Shown here: positions 1 through 8,773 of the stretch, one piece after another
Layout of the letters: each line of letters starts with the position of its first letter
How positions within the stretch are numbered: the stretch's first letter is position 1
Assembly: GCA_963205455.1 (NCBI GenBank)
Contig: CAUJJL010000069.1
Coordinates: 1-64,000, forward strand
Length of the DNA stretch: 64,000 nucleotides
Reading direction: 5' to 3'
Source of the DNA: Verrucomicrobiota bacterium
GTDB taxonomy: Bacteria; Verrucomicrobiota; Verrucomicrobiia; Opitutales; Opitutaceae
Notes under the pieces: model-generated
The model's database searches: none
What the model was told of the DNA's origin: nothing
What the model saw: only the letters and a program-made list of their open reading frames with translations
Translations under genes and position numbers: made by a program

Positions 1-2986
1 GGAAAAGACGCAGGTCGCCTCGAAAGGTAAGATCGACTTCAACCAGCAGATCAGGCCGATCCTCACCCAGAACTGCACCGGCTGCCATGGAGGAGTAAAA
101 GCCGCCAGCGGCGTCTCGTTCGTCTACCGCGAGGGCGCAACGCGCACGGGAGATTCCAAGAAGCGCACCATCGTGCCCGGCCATCCCGAACAATCGGAGA
201 TCATCGCCCGCATTACCTCCACCGATCCTTTCTATCGCATGCCCAAGCCGGACCACGGTCCGCCGCTGACCAAGGAGCAGATCGCGGTCATCCGTCAGTG
301 GATCACCGAAGGCGCCGAATGGTCCGAACACTGGGCGTTCGTCGCCCCGAAACCCGAACCCATTCCCGAGATTTCTGATGAGGCATGGAACAAGTCCCCG
401 ATCGACCGCTTCATCCGGGCGCGGCTTGACAAGGAGAAGCTCACACCGTCACCCCAGGCTGACCGCGCGACCCTGCTCCGCCGTCTTTCCTTTGACCTTG
501 TTGGCCTCCCTCCGACCTCCAGTGAACTGACAGAATTCATCGCCGACAGCCGACCCGACGCCTACGAGCGCCAGGTCGACCGGCTGCTCGCCTCTCCCCA
601 CTATGGCGAACGCTGGGCGTCCCTCTGGCTGGATCTTTCCCGCTATGCGGACACACGCGGTTATGAGAAGGATTCCGAACGCAGCGCCTGGAAGTATCGC
701 GACTGGCTCATCTCCGCGCTCAATGAGAACATGCCCTACAATGAGTTCGGCATCGAACAACTCGCAGGCGACCTGATCCCTGGCGCCACGCTTGAGCAGC
801 GCATCGCAACGACGTTCAATCGCAATACGCAGACCAACGACGAAGGCGGATCGGACGACGAGGAGTTCCGCATCGCTTCAGTCATGGATCGTGTCGCCAC
901 CACCTGGTCGGTCTTCAACGGAGTGACGTTTTCCTGCGTACAGTGTCACGATCATCCCTACGATCCGATCCGACAGGAGGAGTACTATCGATTCCTCGCA
1001 TTCTTCAACACCAGCAAGGATGCAGATTACACCAGCGAATACCCGAATCTCCGAATCCCGCTCGACCCTTCCAAGTACGCCGAGGCGAATTCGCTGCGTA
1101 CCGAAGCGGATGAACTCACGCAGTCCCTCGCGACACAGGTACAGTCCCTCGCCCGTTCTTCGCAATGGTCTTCCGCAGCCATCGAAAGAGCGGTCGTAAA
1201 ACCGGCCGCCGGCCCCTTTCAGTTCAAGGATGGCGAGGCATTTTCCCCCTCCACCGTGGCAACCGATGCGGCATTCGACTATTGGGTCGATGCCGGGCAC
1301 ACAAAGGATCATAGCGTGAGTGCGATCCGGATGGAGGTCGCTCCTCTCGACGCCGCCCGCGCCCGCTATTCGCCCGAGTTTGGTTTCGCCGTCAATCGGG
1401 TCGAAGCATGGCGCGTCAGGCCCGACGGAACCCAGGTACCGCTCGCATTCAGCCGCTTTGTCTCGGATCAGAGCGATCCGATCGAAAATATCTTTTTTGA
1501 CCAGCCTTACGCCCCCCCACCCCAGCATGCCCCGCCCAAGAGATCCCGAAAGCCGGCGTCCGAAAAGCACTCACCTCTGGGCAATGTTTTTGCCGCGCCA
1601 GGGGTCCTCGCCAAGCTTACGCGCTCCGGTCCCGTCAATGTGGCGCCACCCAAGCAACCGCCGCCGCTGGCAGAGATCCCAACCCTCTTCGGCGCGCTTC
1701 CCACGCAGGATCGCACCCGTTGGGCCGTGGCGATACTCGAGTCGCCCGCGGAATTTGCACCGGGCGACAAACTCCGCGTCCGCCTCACTCACGGTCGCAT
1801 GATCGCCTCACGTCCCGCCCCGGTTCGCCGGCTGCGGATCTCGCTTGCCACAGATGCAGCGTGGACGGAATTCGGTGCCGCCCGGAAATTTCAGGCGGAA
1901 CGGGATCGTCTTCAGGAATTGCGGCGCCGACTCGCCAACATTCCCGGAATCGATCAGCCGATCATGGAGGAACTTCCCCCCTCGGAGACCCGGGAAACCC
2001 GAGTGTTCGTACGAGGCAACTGGATGGACAAGGGAGACAAGCCTCTGCAACCGGGCGTCCCCCACCTCTTTCCGTCTCTCCCCGAAGGAGCGCCGCTCAA
2101 CCGGCTCACGCTGGCGAAATGGTTTTTCTCCGACAAACAGCCTCTCACCGCACGCGCCGCGGTCAATCGCTACTGGGAGCAGATTTTCGGCATCGGCATC
2201 GTGGAGACACTCGAGGACTACGGCAGTGTCGGTGAACCTCCTTCTCACCCGGAACTCCTCGACTGGCTCGCGCGACACTTCCAGTTCGACCTTGCCTGGA
2301 ACGTCAAGGCGCTGCTCCGCGAAATTGTAACGAGCCAGGCTTACCGACAAAGCTCGCGAGTCACTCCTGCGCTCTTCGAACGCGATCCTCGCAACCGGCT
2401 GCTCGCGCGGGGTCCCCGCAACCGACTCACCGCTGAAATGGTCCGGGACCAGGCGCTGCTCGCCAGCGGACTGCTCAGTCTCAAGATGTTCGGCGAGCCC
2501 GTCATGCCATTCCAGCCTGCAGGTGTCTGGGCATCCCCCTACAATGGCAAGGATTGGAAGGAATCAACGGGGGAGAACGCTCACCGACGGGCGGTTTACA
2601 CGTTCTGGAAACGCACAAGCGCCTATCCCAGTTTTCTGAATTTCGACGCGTCCTCGCGCGACATCTGCACCCTGCGGCGTGTGCCGACCAACACGCCCCT
2701 GCAGGCACTGGTCACCCTCAACGACCCGGTTTATGATGAGGCGGCAAAAGGCCTCGCCCGCCTGATGCGTGCACGAATCGACGGATCATCCGACATTGGC
2801 GACGGCGTCTCGGATGGCTGGCTGCGGGTGACCAATCGCAAGCCCACCGACCTCGAAATCGGCGCACTCGTGCGACTCTACGAGGACGCACGCAAACTCA
2901 CCTCGGGCGAGCGCGATCCCGAGTTCAGCGCCTTGACGGCCGTCGCCTCCGCCCTCCTCAACCTCGATGCAGCCCTGACCAAATAG
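1..2986 (+). CDS. PSD1-type c-type cytochrome, DUF1549/DUF1553 protein (5' partial)
   Basis: The reading frame is open from base 2, so the true N-terminus lies left of the window; 994 codons are visible. A haem-binding CxxCH motif (CTGCH) sits at visible residues 25-29, as in the planctomycete cytochrome C domain. A DUF1549 region follows from about residue 130 and carries a second CxxCH (CVQCH, residues 312-316). A proline-rich, poorly conserved middle comes next, and a DUF1553 (PSD1) domain runs from about residue 700 to the end. These large exported proteins are abundant in Planctomycetes and Verrucomicrobia and are usually paired with a DUF1501 protein, as here (4-base gap). The biochemical role is not established; links to polysaccharide degradation are proposed. 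Family assignment is firm, function is not. Confidence 0.93.
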   Translation, partial: EKTQVASKGKIDFNQQIRPILTQNCTGCHGGVKAASGVSFVYREGATRTGDSKKRTIVPGHPEQSEIIARITSTDPFYRMPKPDHGPPLTKEQIAVIRQWITEGAEWSEHWAFVAPKPEPIPEISDEAWNKSPIDRFIRARLDKEKLTPSPQADRATLLRRLSFDLVGLPPTSSELTEFIADSRPDAYERQVDRLLASPHYGERWASLWLDLSRYADTRGYEKDSERSAWKYRDWLISALNENMPYNEFGIEQLAGDLIPGATLEQRIATTFNRNTQTNDEGGSDDEEFRIASVMDRVATTWSVFNGVTFSCVQCHDHPYDPIRQEEYYRFLAFFNTSKDADYTSEYPNLRIPLDPSKYAEANSLRTEADELTQSLATQVQSLARSSQWSSAAIERAVVKPAAGPFQFKDGEAFSPSTVATDAAFDYWVDAGHTKDHSVSAIRMEVAPLDAARARYSPEFGFAVNRVEAWRVRPDGTQVPLAFSRFVSDQSDPIENIFFDQPYAPPPQHAPPKRSRKPASEKHSPLGNVFAAPGVLAKLTRSGPVNVAPPKQPPPLAEIPTLFGALPTQDRTRWAVAILESPAEFAPGDKLRVRLTHGRMIASRPAPVRRLRISLATDAAWTEFGAARKFQAERDRLQELRRRLANIPGIDQPIMEELPPSETRETRVFVRGNWMDKGDKPLQPGVPHLFPSLPEGAPLNRLTLAKWFFSDKQPLTARAAVNRYWEQIFGIGIVETLEDYGSVGEPPSHPELLDWLARHFQFDLAWNVKALLREIVTSQAYRQSSRVTPALFERDPRNRLLARGPRNRLTAEMVRDQALLASGLLSLKMFGEPVMPFQPAGVWASPYNGKDWKESTGENAHRRAVYTFWKRTSAYPSFLNFDASSRDICTLRRVPTNTPLQALVTLNDPVYDEAAKGLARLMRARIDGSSDIGDGVSDGWLRVTNRKPTDLEIGALVRLYEDARKLTSGERDPEFSALTAVASALLNLDAALTK

Positions 2987-2990
2987 CCCG

Positions 2991-4493
2991 ATGAAAACCA
3001 ACGACGATCGCCTCCTTCAGGAATTCGAGATGCGACGCCTGGGCGCGCAGACGCGGCGCTTGTTTCTGCGCGATTGTGCCGCGGGGCTGGGCGCGATGTT
3101 TCTCGGAACCATGGGCGCCTCCAGTCGCGCCTTCGGTGCCGGACTCGACTTCACACGACCCGCGAGTTCCCCGCTGGCAGTGCTCCCGCCTCAATTTGCA
3201 CCGAAGGCGAAACGCGTCATCTACCTCCACATGGCCGGCGCCCCGAGCCAGCTTGAGCTCTTCGACTACAAGCCGGATCTGCAGCGACTCGATGGCCACG
3301 ACTGCCCCGCCTCTTTCCTGGAGGGAAAACGTTTCGCCTTCATCAGTGGCGTTCCCAAGATGCTGGGACCGCAGTACCCGTTCCACCGCGCAGGTAGAAG
3401 CGGCACCTGGATCTCCGACCGACTGCCAAACCTTGAGCGACACATCGACGATCTCTGTGTAGTCAAATCGATGCGCACCGACCAGTTCAACCACGCTCCG
3501 GCGCAGCTCCTGGTGCATACCGGCTCACCACGACTCGGCGGCGGCGCGTCCATGGGATCGTGGGTGACCTATGGCCTCGGCACGGAAAACCAAAACCTCC
3601 CCGGCTTCATTGTGCTGGTTTCTGGAGGCAAGACACCCGACGGCGGAAAATCCCTCTGGGGCTCGGGTTTTCTTCCGAGTGTCTATCAGGGAGTGCAGTG
3701 CCGCGCCAAGGGCGAGCCCGTGCTCTTTCTTTCGAACCCCAAGGGTGTCAGCCGTGACCTGCGCCGACGTGTCCTGGACACGCTGGACGAGATCAACCGG
3801 CAGCAGTTCCAGGAGATAGGCGACCCCGAAATCGTCACGCGTGTTTCCCAATACGAGATGGCGTTCCGCATGCAGATGAGCGCCAGCGATGCGATGGATC
3901 TCTCCAAGGAATCACCGGAGACCCATGCCCGCTACGGCACCGAGGCAGGCAAGGAGAGTTTCGCCAACAATTGCCTCCTCGCCCGGCGCCTCGCCGAGCG
4001 CGGCGTGCGATTCGTGCAGCTCTACGACTGGGGCTGGGATCACCACGGCACCGGCCGCGACAACGCTCTGAATTTTGGATTCGCCGACAAATGCCGCGAC
4101 ATGGATCGTGCCATCGGCGCCCTGCTCGACGATCTCAAGGCGCGCGGCATGCTTGACGAAACCCTCGTCATCTGGGGCGGCGAGTTTGGTCGCACGCCGA
4201 TGCGCGAAAATCGCGGCGGCACCGAGATGGCCTGGGTGGGACGCGACCACAGCCCGAGCGCATTCACGATCTGGATGGCCGGAGGCGGCGTGAAGCGAGG
4301 CTTCAGCTATGGTGAAACCGATGCCATCGGCATGGAGGTCGCCAATCATCCTGTCGAATTGCGCGATCTTCACGCCACGATCGTTCACCTCCTGGGCTTC
4401 GACTACCACAAGCTCAATTACTCTTTCCAGGGCCTCGACCAGAAGCTCACCGGCGTAAAGCCCGCCTACGTGGTCGAGGGTCTGCTCGCGTGA
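2991..4493 (+). CDS. DUF1501 family protein, Tat-exported, sulfatase/phosphatase-like fold
   Basis: This 500-residue protein starts 4 bases after the PSD1 gene and is surely co-transcribed with it. A twin-arginine motif (TRRLFLRD, residues 21-28) followed by a glycine/alanine-rich hydrophobic stretch indicates folded export by Tat, which suits a metalloenzyme. The alkaline-phosphatase superfamily layout shows in the WGWDHHG segment near residue 350, the GGEFGRTP segment at 396-403 and a GRDHSP segment near 420, typical DUF1501 landmarks. DUF1501 proteins almost always accompany DUF1549/DUF1553 cytochromes, so the two probably act on the same periplasmic substrate. The substrate cannot be read from sequence; a sulfatase-like hydrolytic role is inference. 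Confidence 0.92.
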   Translation: MKTNDDRLLQEFEMRRLGAQTRRLFLRDCAAGLGAMFLGTMGASSRAFGAGLDFTRPASSPLAVLPPQFAPKAKRVIYLHMAGAPSQLELFDYKPDLQRLDGHDCPASFLEGKRFAFISGVPKMLGPQYPFHRAGRSGTWISDRLPNLERHIDDLCVVKSMRTDQFNHAPAQLLVHTGSPRLGGGASMGSWVTYGLGTENQNLPGFIVLVSGGKTPDGGKSLWGSGFLPSVYQGVQCRAKGEPVLFLSNPKGVSRDLRRRVLDTLDEINRQQFQEIGDPEIVTRVSQYEMAFRMQMSASDAMDLSKESPETHARYGTEAGKESFANNCLLARRLAERGVRFVQLYDWGWDHHGTGRDNALNFGFADKCRDMDRAIGALLDDLKARGMLDETLVIWGGEFGRTPMRENRGGTEMAWVGRDHSPSAFTIWMAGGGVKRGFSYGETDAIGMEVANHPVELRDLHATIVHLLGFDYHKLNYSFQGLDQKLTGVKPAYVVEGLLA

Positions 4494-4499
4494 GCCTTG

Positions 4500-5234
4500 C
4501 TATCTTGCCCCCTGCGCGATGGCCAGCAGATCGCGCAGGTCCACGCGCTTTTCATAGATCGCCTTGCCGACAATCACGCCGTCCAGGTTCGCATGCGAGC
4601 GCGCGAGTTCGGCGAGCCTGATGACGTCCTCCCGACGGCTCACGCCGCCGCTTGCGATGACGTTCGCCTTCACCGCCCCGAGCATAGCCGTTTGAGCGAT
4701 AAAATTGGGTCCCGTCAGCATGCCATCGGTGCCGATATCGGTATAGATCAGGGTCGCAACTCCGATATCGCTCATGCGCCGCGCAAGCGCCAGCGCACTC
4801 GTCGCGGTGGTGTCCACCCACCCCTTGACAGCCACCTGCCCGTGCTTTGCATCGATGCCCACGGCGATGCGGTTGCCGAATTCGCGAACCAGCTCCGCCA
4901 CAAATGCCTCGCTCTCCGCCGCACGGGTTCCCACGACCACCCGGCTGACTCCCAGATCAAGCGCACGCTGCACGGCTTCGCGCGTGCGCATGCCACCACC
5001 AAGTTCCACCTTGAGTCCGACGGACACGATCTCGGCCACGGCCTTCAGGTTCCGTGGTTCACCTTCAAAGGCACCGTCGAGATCGACCACGTGGATCCAG
5101 GCACTTCCCGCCTCCTTGAAGGACATCCCCATGTCCGCGGGGTGGTCCGAATAGACGGTTTCCTGGTCAGCTTTGCCCTGGGTCAGCCGCACACAGCGGC
5201 CACCGCGGATGTCAATGGCAGGATAAATGATCAT
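4500..5234 (-). CDS. hisA: Phosphoribosylformimino-5-aminoimidazole carboxamide ribotide isomerase
   Basis: HisA catalyses the Amadori rearrangement of ProFAR to PRFAR, the fourth step of histidine biosynthesis, in the cytoplasm. The 244-residue product matches the usual (beta-alpha)8 barrel length. The opening MIIYPAIDIRGG places the catalytic Asp at residue 8. A second Asp (128, in GID) and Thr165 in the TDIGTDGM motif correspond to the known acid/base and phosphate-site residues. I chose the ATG at 5234 rather than an upstream in-frame codon because the family begins exactly there. The gene stands alone, without other his genes, and converges with the DUF1501 gene with only 6 bases between the stop codons. 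Confidence 0.97.
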   Translation of the reverse strand: MIIYPAIDIRGGRCVRLTQGKADQETVYSDHPADMGMSFKEAGSAWIHVVDLDGAFEGEPRNLKAVAEIVSVGLKVELGGGMRTREAVQRALDLGVSRVVVGTRAAESEAFVAELVREFGNRIAVGIDAKHGQVAVKGWVDTTATSALALARRMSDIGVATLIYTDIGTDGMLTGPNFIAQTAMLGAVKANVIASGGVSRREDVIRLAELARSHANLDGVIVGKAIYEKRVDLRDLLAIAQGAR

Positions 5235-5305
5235 GCGATGCAAAAGGAAAAATTTGAGTTTCGATCCGGCGCGCCTTTCAGGCAAACTTCGTTTTTAACT
5301 ATCTC

Positions 5306-6376
5306 ATGAGCATCTCCCATCAGACTCCCGCTTTCCTGGTCGATCTCCTCGCCGCGCGCTCCCCCTCGGGCTACGAGACCGAGGCGCAGGCCGCTTTTGA
5401 CAAGCACGTCAAACCGGCAGCCGACGCCTATGTCGGCGATGCCCTCGGAAACCGTCTCGCCACGCTGAACCCCAAGGGCGATCCCGTGCTGATGCTGGCC
5501 GGACACATCGACGAACTCGGCCTGATCCTCACCTACGTGAATGACAAGGGCTTCATCTATTTCGACACCATTGGCGGTCACGACCGCGTCATGATCCCCG
5601 GACGCCGCGTGATCATCCAGACCGCCACGGGACCGGTCAAGGGCGTGACGGGCAAACGCGCCATTCACCTGATGGACGATGCCGATCGCAAGAAAGTGCC
5701 CGAAATCCACGAGATGTGGATCGACATCGGCGCCCGTTCAAAAAAGGAGGCCCTCGACCGAGTTCGCATCGGAGATGTTGCCACGTACGACCATGGCTTC
5801 GAACTCCTCCACGGCAGCATCGGAGCCTCGCGCGCATTCGATGACAAGGTGGGTGCCTACATCGTCGGTGAAACCCTGATCAGGCTGGCAAAGCGTCGCA
5901 AGAAGCTCGCTGCAAAGGTGGTGAGCGTAGCGACTACACAGGAGGAGATCGGAGTGCGCGGGGCGATGACCGCCGTCTACGGTGTGAATCCGCATATTGC
6001 CGTCGCCGTCGATGTCGGCCACGCCACGGACCATCCAGACTGCGACAACCGCAAGTACGGTGAGACGAAACTCGGTGGTGGACCGATTCTCTGCCGCGGA
6101 GCAAACATCAACCCCAAGGTCTTCGATCTGCTCCTTGCGGCTGCGCAGAAACTCGGAATCCCTCACCAGTTCGAGGCCGACCCCCGTCCAACCGGGACCG
6201 ACGCACGCGCCATCCAGGTCGGACGCGCCGGAGTCGCCACCGGACTCGTAAGCATTCCGCTTCGCTACATGCACACTCCCAGCGAACTCGTTGATCTCGA
6301 AGATGTGGAGCGCTGCGTCGAACTGCTGGTCGAATTTGCGTCGAGCCTGAAGAAGGGCGACTACGCCCATTGGTGA
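5306..6376 (+). CDS. M42 family metallopeptidase (aminopeptidase/endoglucanase M type)
   Basis: This is a cytoplasmic co-catalytic zinc aminopeptidase of the M42 family (FrvX/YsdC/TET-like), which trims peptides from the N-terminus and forms large oligomeric shells in known members. The 356-residue length is typical. Predicted metal ligands are visible: His67 in AGHIDE, Asp180 in FDDK, the Glu pair in TQEEIG (213-214, including the general base), Asp236 in VDVGHATD, and the His of the YMHTPSE motif near residue 325. No signal peptide is present. It is divergent from hisA with about 70 bases between the starts. Exact substrate preference cannot be inferred. Confidence 0.93.
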   Translation: MSISHQTPAFLVDLLAARSPSGYETEAQAAFDKHVKPAADAYVGDALGNRLATLNPKGDPVLMLAGHIDELGLILTYVNDKGFIYFDTIGGHDRVMIPGRRVIIQTATGPVKGVTGKRAIHLMDDADRKKVPEIHEMWIDIGARSKKEALDRVRIGDVATYDHGFELLHGSIGASRAFDDKVGAYIVGETLIRLAKRRKKLAAKVVSVATTQEEIGVRGAMTAVYGVNPHIAVAVDVGHATDHPDCDNRKYGETKLGGGPILCRGANINPKVFDLLLAAAQKLGIPHQFEADPRPTGTDARAIQVGRAGVATGLVSIPLRYMHTPSELVDLEDVERCVELLVEFASSLKKGDYAHW

Positions 6377-6460
6377 CCGCGACTGCAGGCAAACGGGGGG
6401 TGACGGACTTCGCGTCCGCCTGACCCATTCGCCATTTCCCAAGACCGCGATTGTCTCGCG

Positions 6461-8227
6461 TTAGGTCACGTGGGCATCCGCCTCGATCAGTGATTCGAGG
6501 TCACCCAGGACATCGTCAATCGGACGTATCGCATTCTCTGGCCAGAGTGAATTGATGCGCGCCACAACCTGCTGGATGATTCCATCCGGGCAGGAGGCTC
6601 CGCCTGTGACCAGAACGCGTTTCGGTGAAAGGTCATCCGTCGCCCACAGCCGGTGTGTTTCGATGTGTCCGACCTTTCCGGCACTCGGTGCATGCGTGGG
6701 AAAGACATAGTGCTCGACCGCTTCGCGCGAGAGGATGCTGGCCTCGCTCTGGATAAAAAAGGTCCTGCCCGGCAGGCTCTGCTCACAGACCCGATAGAGT
6801 TGGTAGGTGTTCGAGGAGTTCTTCCCACCGATCACAAAGGCGGCGTCAAGTGTCTGATCAAGCGCTCGCGCCAGCGCATCCTGGTTTACCTGTGTCGCAT
6901 AGCAAAGCGTGTCATTCCGGCCACTCCCGCCGACTCGCGGCCGCTCTCCCGGAGAATCCGGCCCATAGGCCCGCCGGTAGACGTCCCTCAGAAAATGGAT
7001 GATCTCCCGCGTCTCGTTCATCAGAAGCGTGGTCTGATTCACCACCGCAACGCGCTGGAGATCGCGATCCACATCAAACCCGGGCGTGTGCTTGCCGGCA
7101 AACGTCACATGGAAGCGAGCCCGCACAGCGGGATCCCGGCTTTCGATGATCTCAGCCAGGAGGCGCGTTTCCTCCAGATTTCTCACGATCACCGCCGGCG
7201 CATGGCGCCGCGTGTTCGCAAACGTGGCTTTTGTCTCCTCATGCTCATGCTTCCCGTGGATCACAACCGTGTATCCGTCACGCCCATACGCACGCGCCGC
7301 CTTCCACACCTTCTCGACCAGCATGCACGTCGCATCATGCGCGTACACGGCAATGCCTTTTCTGACGAGACGTGACTTGTCCTCGTCGGTGGCTCCGAAG
7401 GCGGGAATGATCACAATGTCCTCCGGCGTAAGCGTATCCCAGAGCAGTCGTTCCGATCCGCCTGAAACCGTCGGCCGTCCGTCAACGGAGATGGGGACGC
7501 CCTTGTCGGTCTGCAGGTAGCGGAGCCCTCGCGCGAGAAGATCCTCGTTCACGAACGGATTGTGAATGAGCTCCGACAGCATGAAGACCCGCCGTCCGGG
7601 ATTGGCCGCCAGCGTTTCATAGGCACGTTCAATCGCATTCTTCACGCCAAGGCAGAAGCCGAAGTGACTCGGGATCACGTACTCGACAGGTCCAAAATTG
7701 AGCGTGACGGGCGTCGTTGCGGTGCGCTCATGACGTCGCGTCAGGAGCTTGATCGCATCGCAGAGTTTGGACTGGTAGAGTGCGCTGGAACGGCTGTCGC
7801 GTGCGTAACTGCCAGGGTTTCGCTCCTTCTCCGGTCGAAATTTGTAGATGAAATCCGCCTCGCCGAGATTCAGGTAGGGAATCTGCACGAGATACGGATC
7901 CAGCCCCTCAAGTATCGCGCTCAGCGACGGCGCCAGCGCTTCCGATTTTCGCTGAAGCGTTTCGATCGATTCAAACACGATTTCCCCGTCCCGTGACTCA
8001 CCCTGCACCTGGGCAAGGAAGACCCGATGGCAGCGTCCACCCGCCTCAACGGTGAATCGCTCTACGGGTGCGGTGTGTTCGGCGAACGCAGAGGCAAGGC
8101 GTTGAGTGGCCATCGTCAGGTCCGTGCCCGAGAAGGCCACACCGCACTTGTTTCCGAGACGGCGGACCGCGATGCGGTTGTTCGCGTCGAACGCCAGCAC
8201 GGCGTGAAGGAGCGGCAGGTCGGACAT
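6461..8227 (-). CDS. ispH: 4-hydroxy-3-methylbut-2-enyl diphosphate reductase with N-terminal extension
   Basis: IspH is the terminal enzyme of the MEP isoprenoid pathway, reducing HMBPP to IPP and DMAPP with a [4Fe-4S] cluster. The three cluster cysteines are present at residues 192 (HFGFCLGVKNA), 301 (HDATCMLV) and 546 (GGASCPDG). The HGKHEHEETKATFA segment near 324, the NQTTLL segment and the NSSNT segment resemble the plant/cyanobacterial type. At 588 residues it is far longer than the usual ~310 because about 190 residues precede the first cysteine. This leader has no recognised domain. The ATG at 8227 is chosen because an AAGGG lies about 10 bases upstream and the upstream gene stops at 8232; an alternative in-frame start at 8248 would add 7 residues. 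Confidence 0.93.
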   Translation of the reverse strand: MSDLPLLHAVLAFDANNRIAVRRLGNKCGVAFSGTDLTMATQRLASAFAEHTAPVERFTVEAGGRCHRVFLAQVQGESRDGEIVFESIETLQRKSEALAPSLSAILEGLDPYLVQIPYLNLGEADFIYKFRPEKERNPGSYARDSRSSALYQSKLCDAIKLLTRRHERTATTPVTLNFGPVEYVIPSHFGFCLGVKNAIERAYETLAANPGRRVFMLSELIHNPFVNEDLLARGLRYLQTDKGVPISVDGRPTVSGGSERLLWDTLTPEDIVIIPAFGATDEDKSRLVRKGIAVYAHDATCMLVEKVWKAARAYGRDGYTVVIHGKHEHEETKATFANTRRHAPAVIVRNLEETRLLAEIIESRDPAVRARFHVTFAGKHTPGFDVDRDLQRVAVVNQTTLLMNETREIIHFLRDVYRRAYGPDSPGERPRVGGSGRNDTLCYATQVNQDALARALDQTLDAAFVIGGKNSSNTYQLYRVCEQSLPGRTFFIQSEASILSREAVEHYVFPTHAPSAGKVGHIETHRLWATDDLSPKRVLVTGGASCPDGIIQQVVARINSLWPENAIRPIDDVLGDLESLIEADAHVT

Positions 8228-8231
8228 GGCT

Positions 8232-8690
8232 TCAGCCCTTGCCGCCAAAACTCACGTAGTCGTCGAGGTCCAGCCGGTCAAAGGTCGTGCGAATGTCTTC
8301 GCGACCCGGCGCGAGCCTGCCAATGTCGCCGGCAAAATTCTGGTGCCGCTGCCTGTCGCCCGGAGCAAGATTCTCCATCCACCTCGACCAGGCCTCGATC
8401 TCATGGGGAAGCCTCACAGGCCTCATGTTCTCCTGAACCCATCCCGCCATCTCCGTATCGCTCCTGCCCGCCTTCACGGCCTCCAAAAAGGCCTGCGAAT
8501 CAATGCCCGTGAATGAGAAGAAGCGTTTGTCGAGCGGACACGGAAAGGAATACTCCCCGATCCTGCCAAAGGCTTGTGCCCTGCATTTGTCGAGCAGGCG
8601 GCAAAGGTGGACGAAACCCGCGAGCCTTACGCGCGGGCTGCGCGGGGGATGTTGGGTGAGGTCAGGAGTGCTGTATGAAATCATCGGCAT
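8232..8690 (-). CDS. DUF5069 domain-containing protein
   Basis: A 152-residue soluble protein whose N-terminal third matches my memory of the DUF5069 signature: a DLTQHPPRSPRVRLAGF-type opening followed by a (L/M)LDKCRA motif around residues 33-39. DUF5069 proteins are common in Verrucomicrobia, Planctomycetes and Cyanobacteria and have no established biochemical function. No transmembrane segment or catalytic motif is evident; the C-terminal half is rich in charged and aromatic residues. It ends 4 bases before the chosen ispH start, so the two are probably co-transcribed and translationally linked. A start two codons later (Met3) is equally possible. Confidence 0.8.
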   Translation of the reverse strand: MPMISYSTPDLTQHPPRSPRVRLAGFVHLCRLLDKCRAQAFGRIGEYSFPCPLDKRFFSFTGIDSQAFLEAVKAGRSDTEMAGWVQENMRPVRLPHEIEAWSRWMENLAPGDRQRHQNFAGDIGRLAPGREDIRTTFDRLDLDDYVSFGGKG

Positions 8691-8773
8691 GGCGGAACGG
8701 TCTTGTACGGATCGACTCTAACACTACGACCGGACGATCACATCTCAAGCATGCGCACCACTTCATCGCAGGA

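Noticed and set aside
4497..5309. 270-codon plus-strand frame
   Set aside because: Exact antisense of hisA; no motif or family resemblance.
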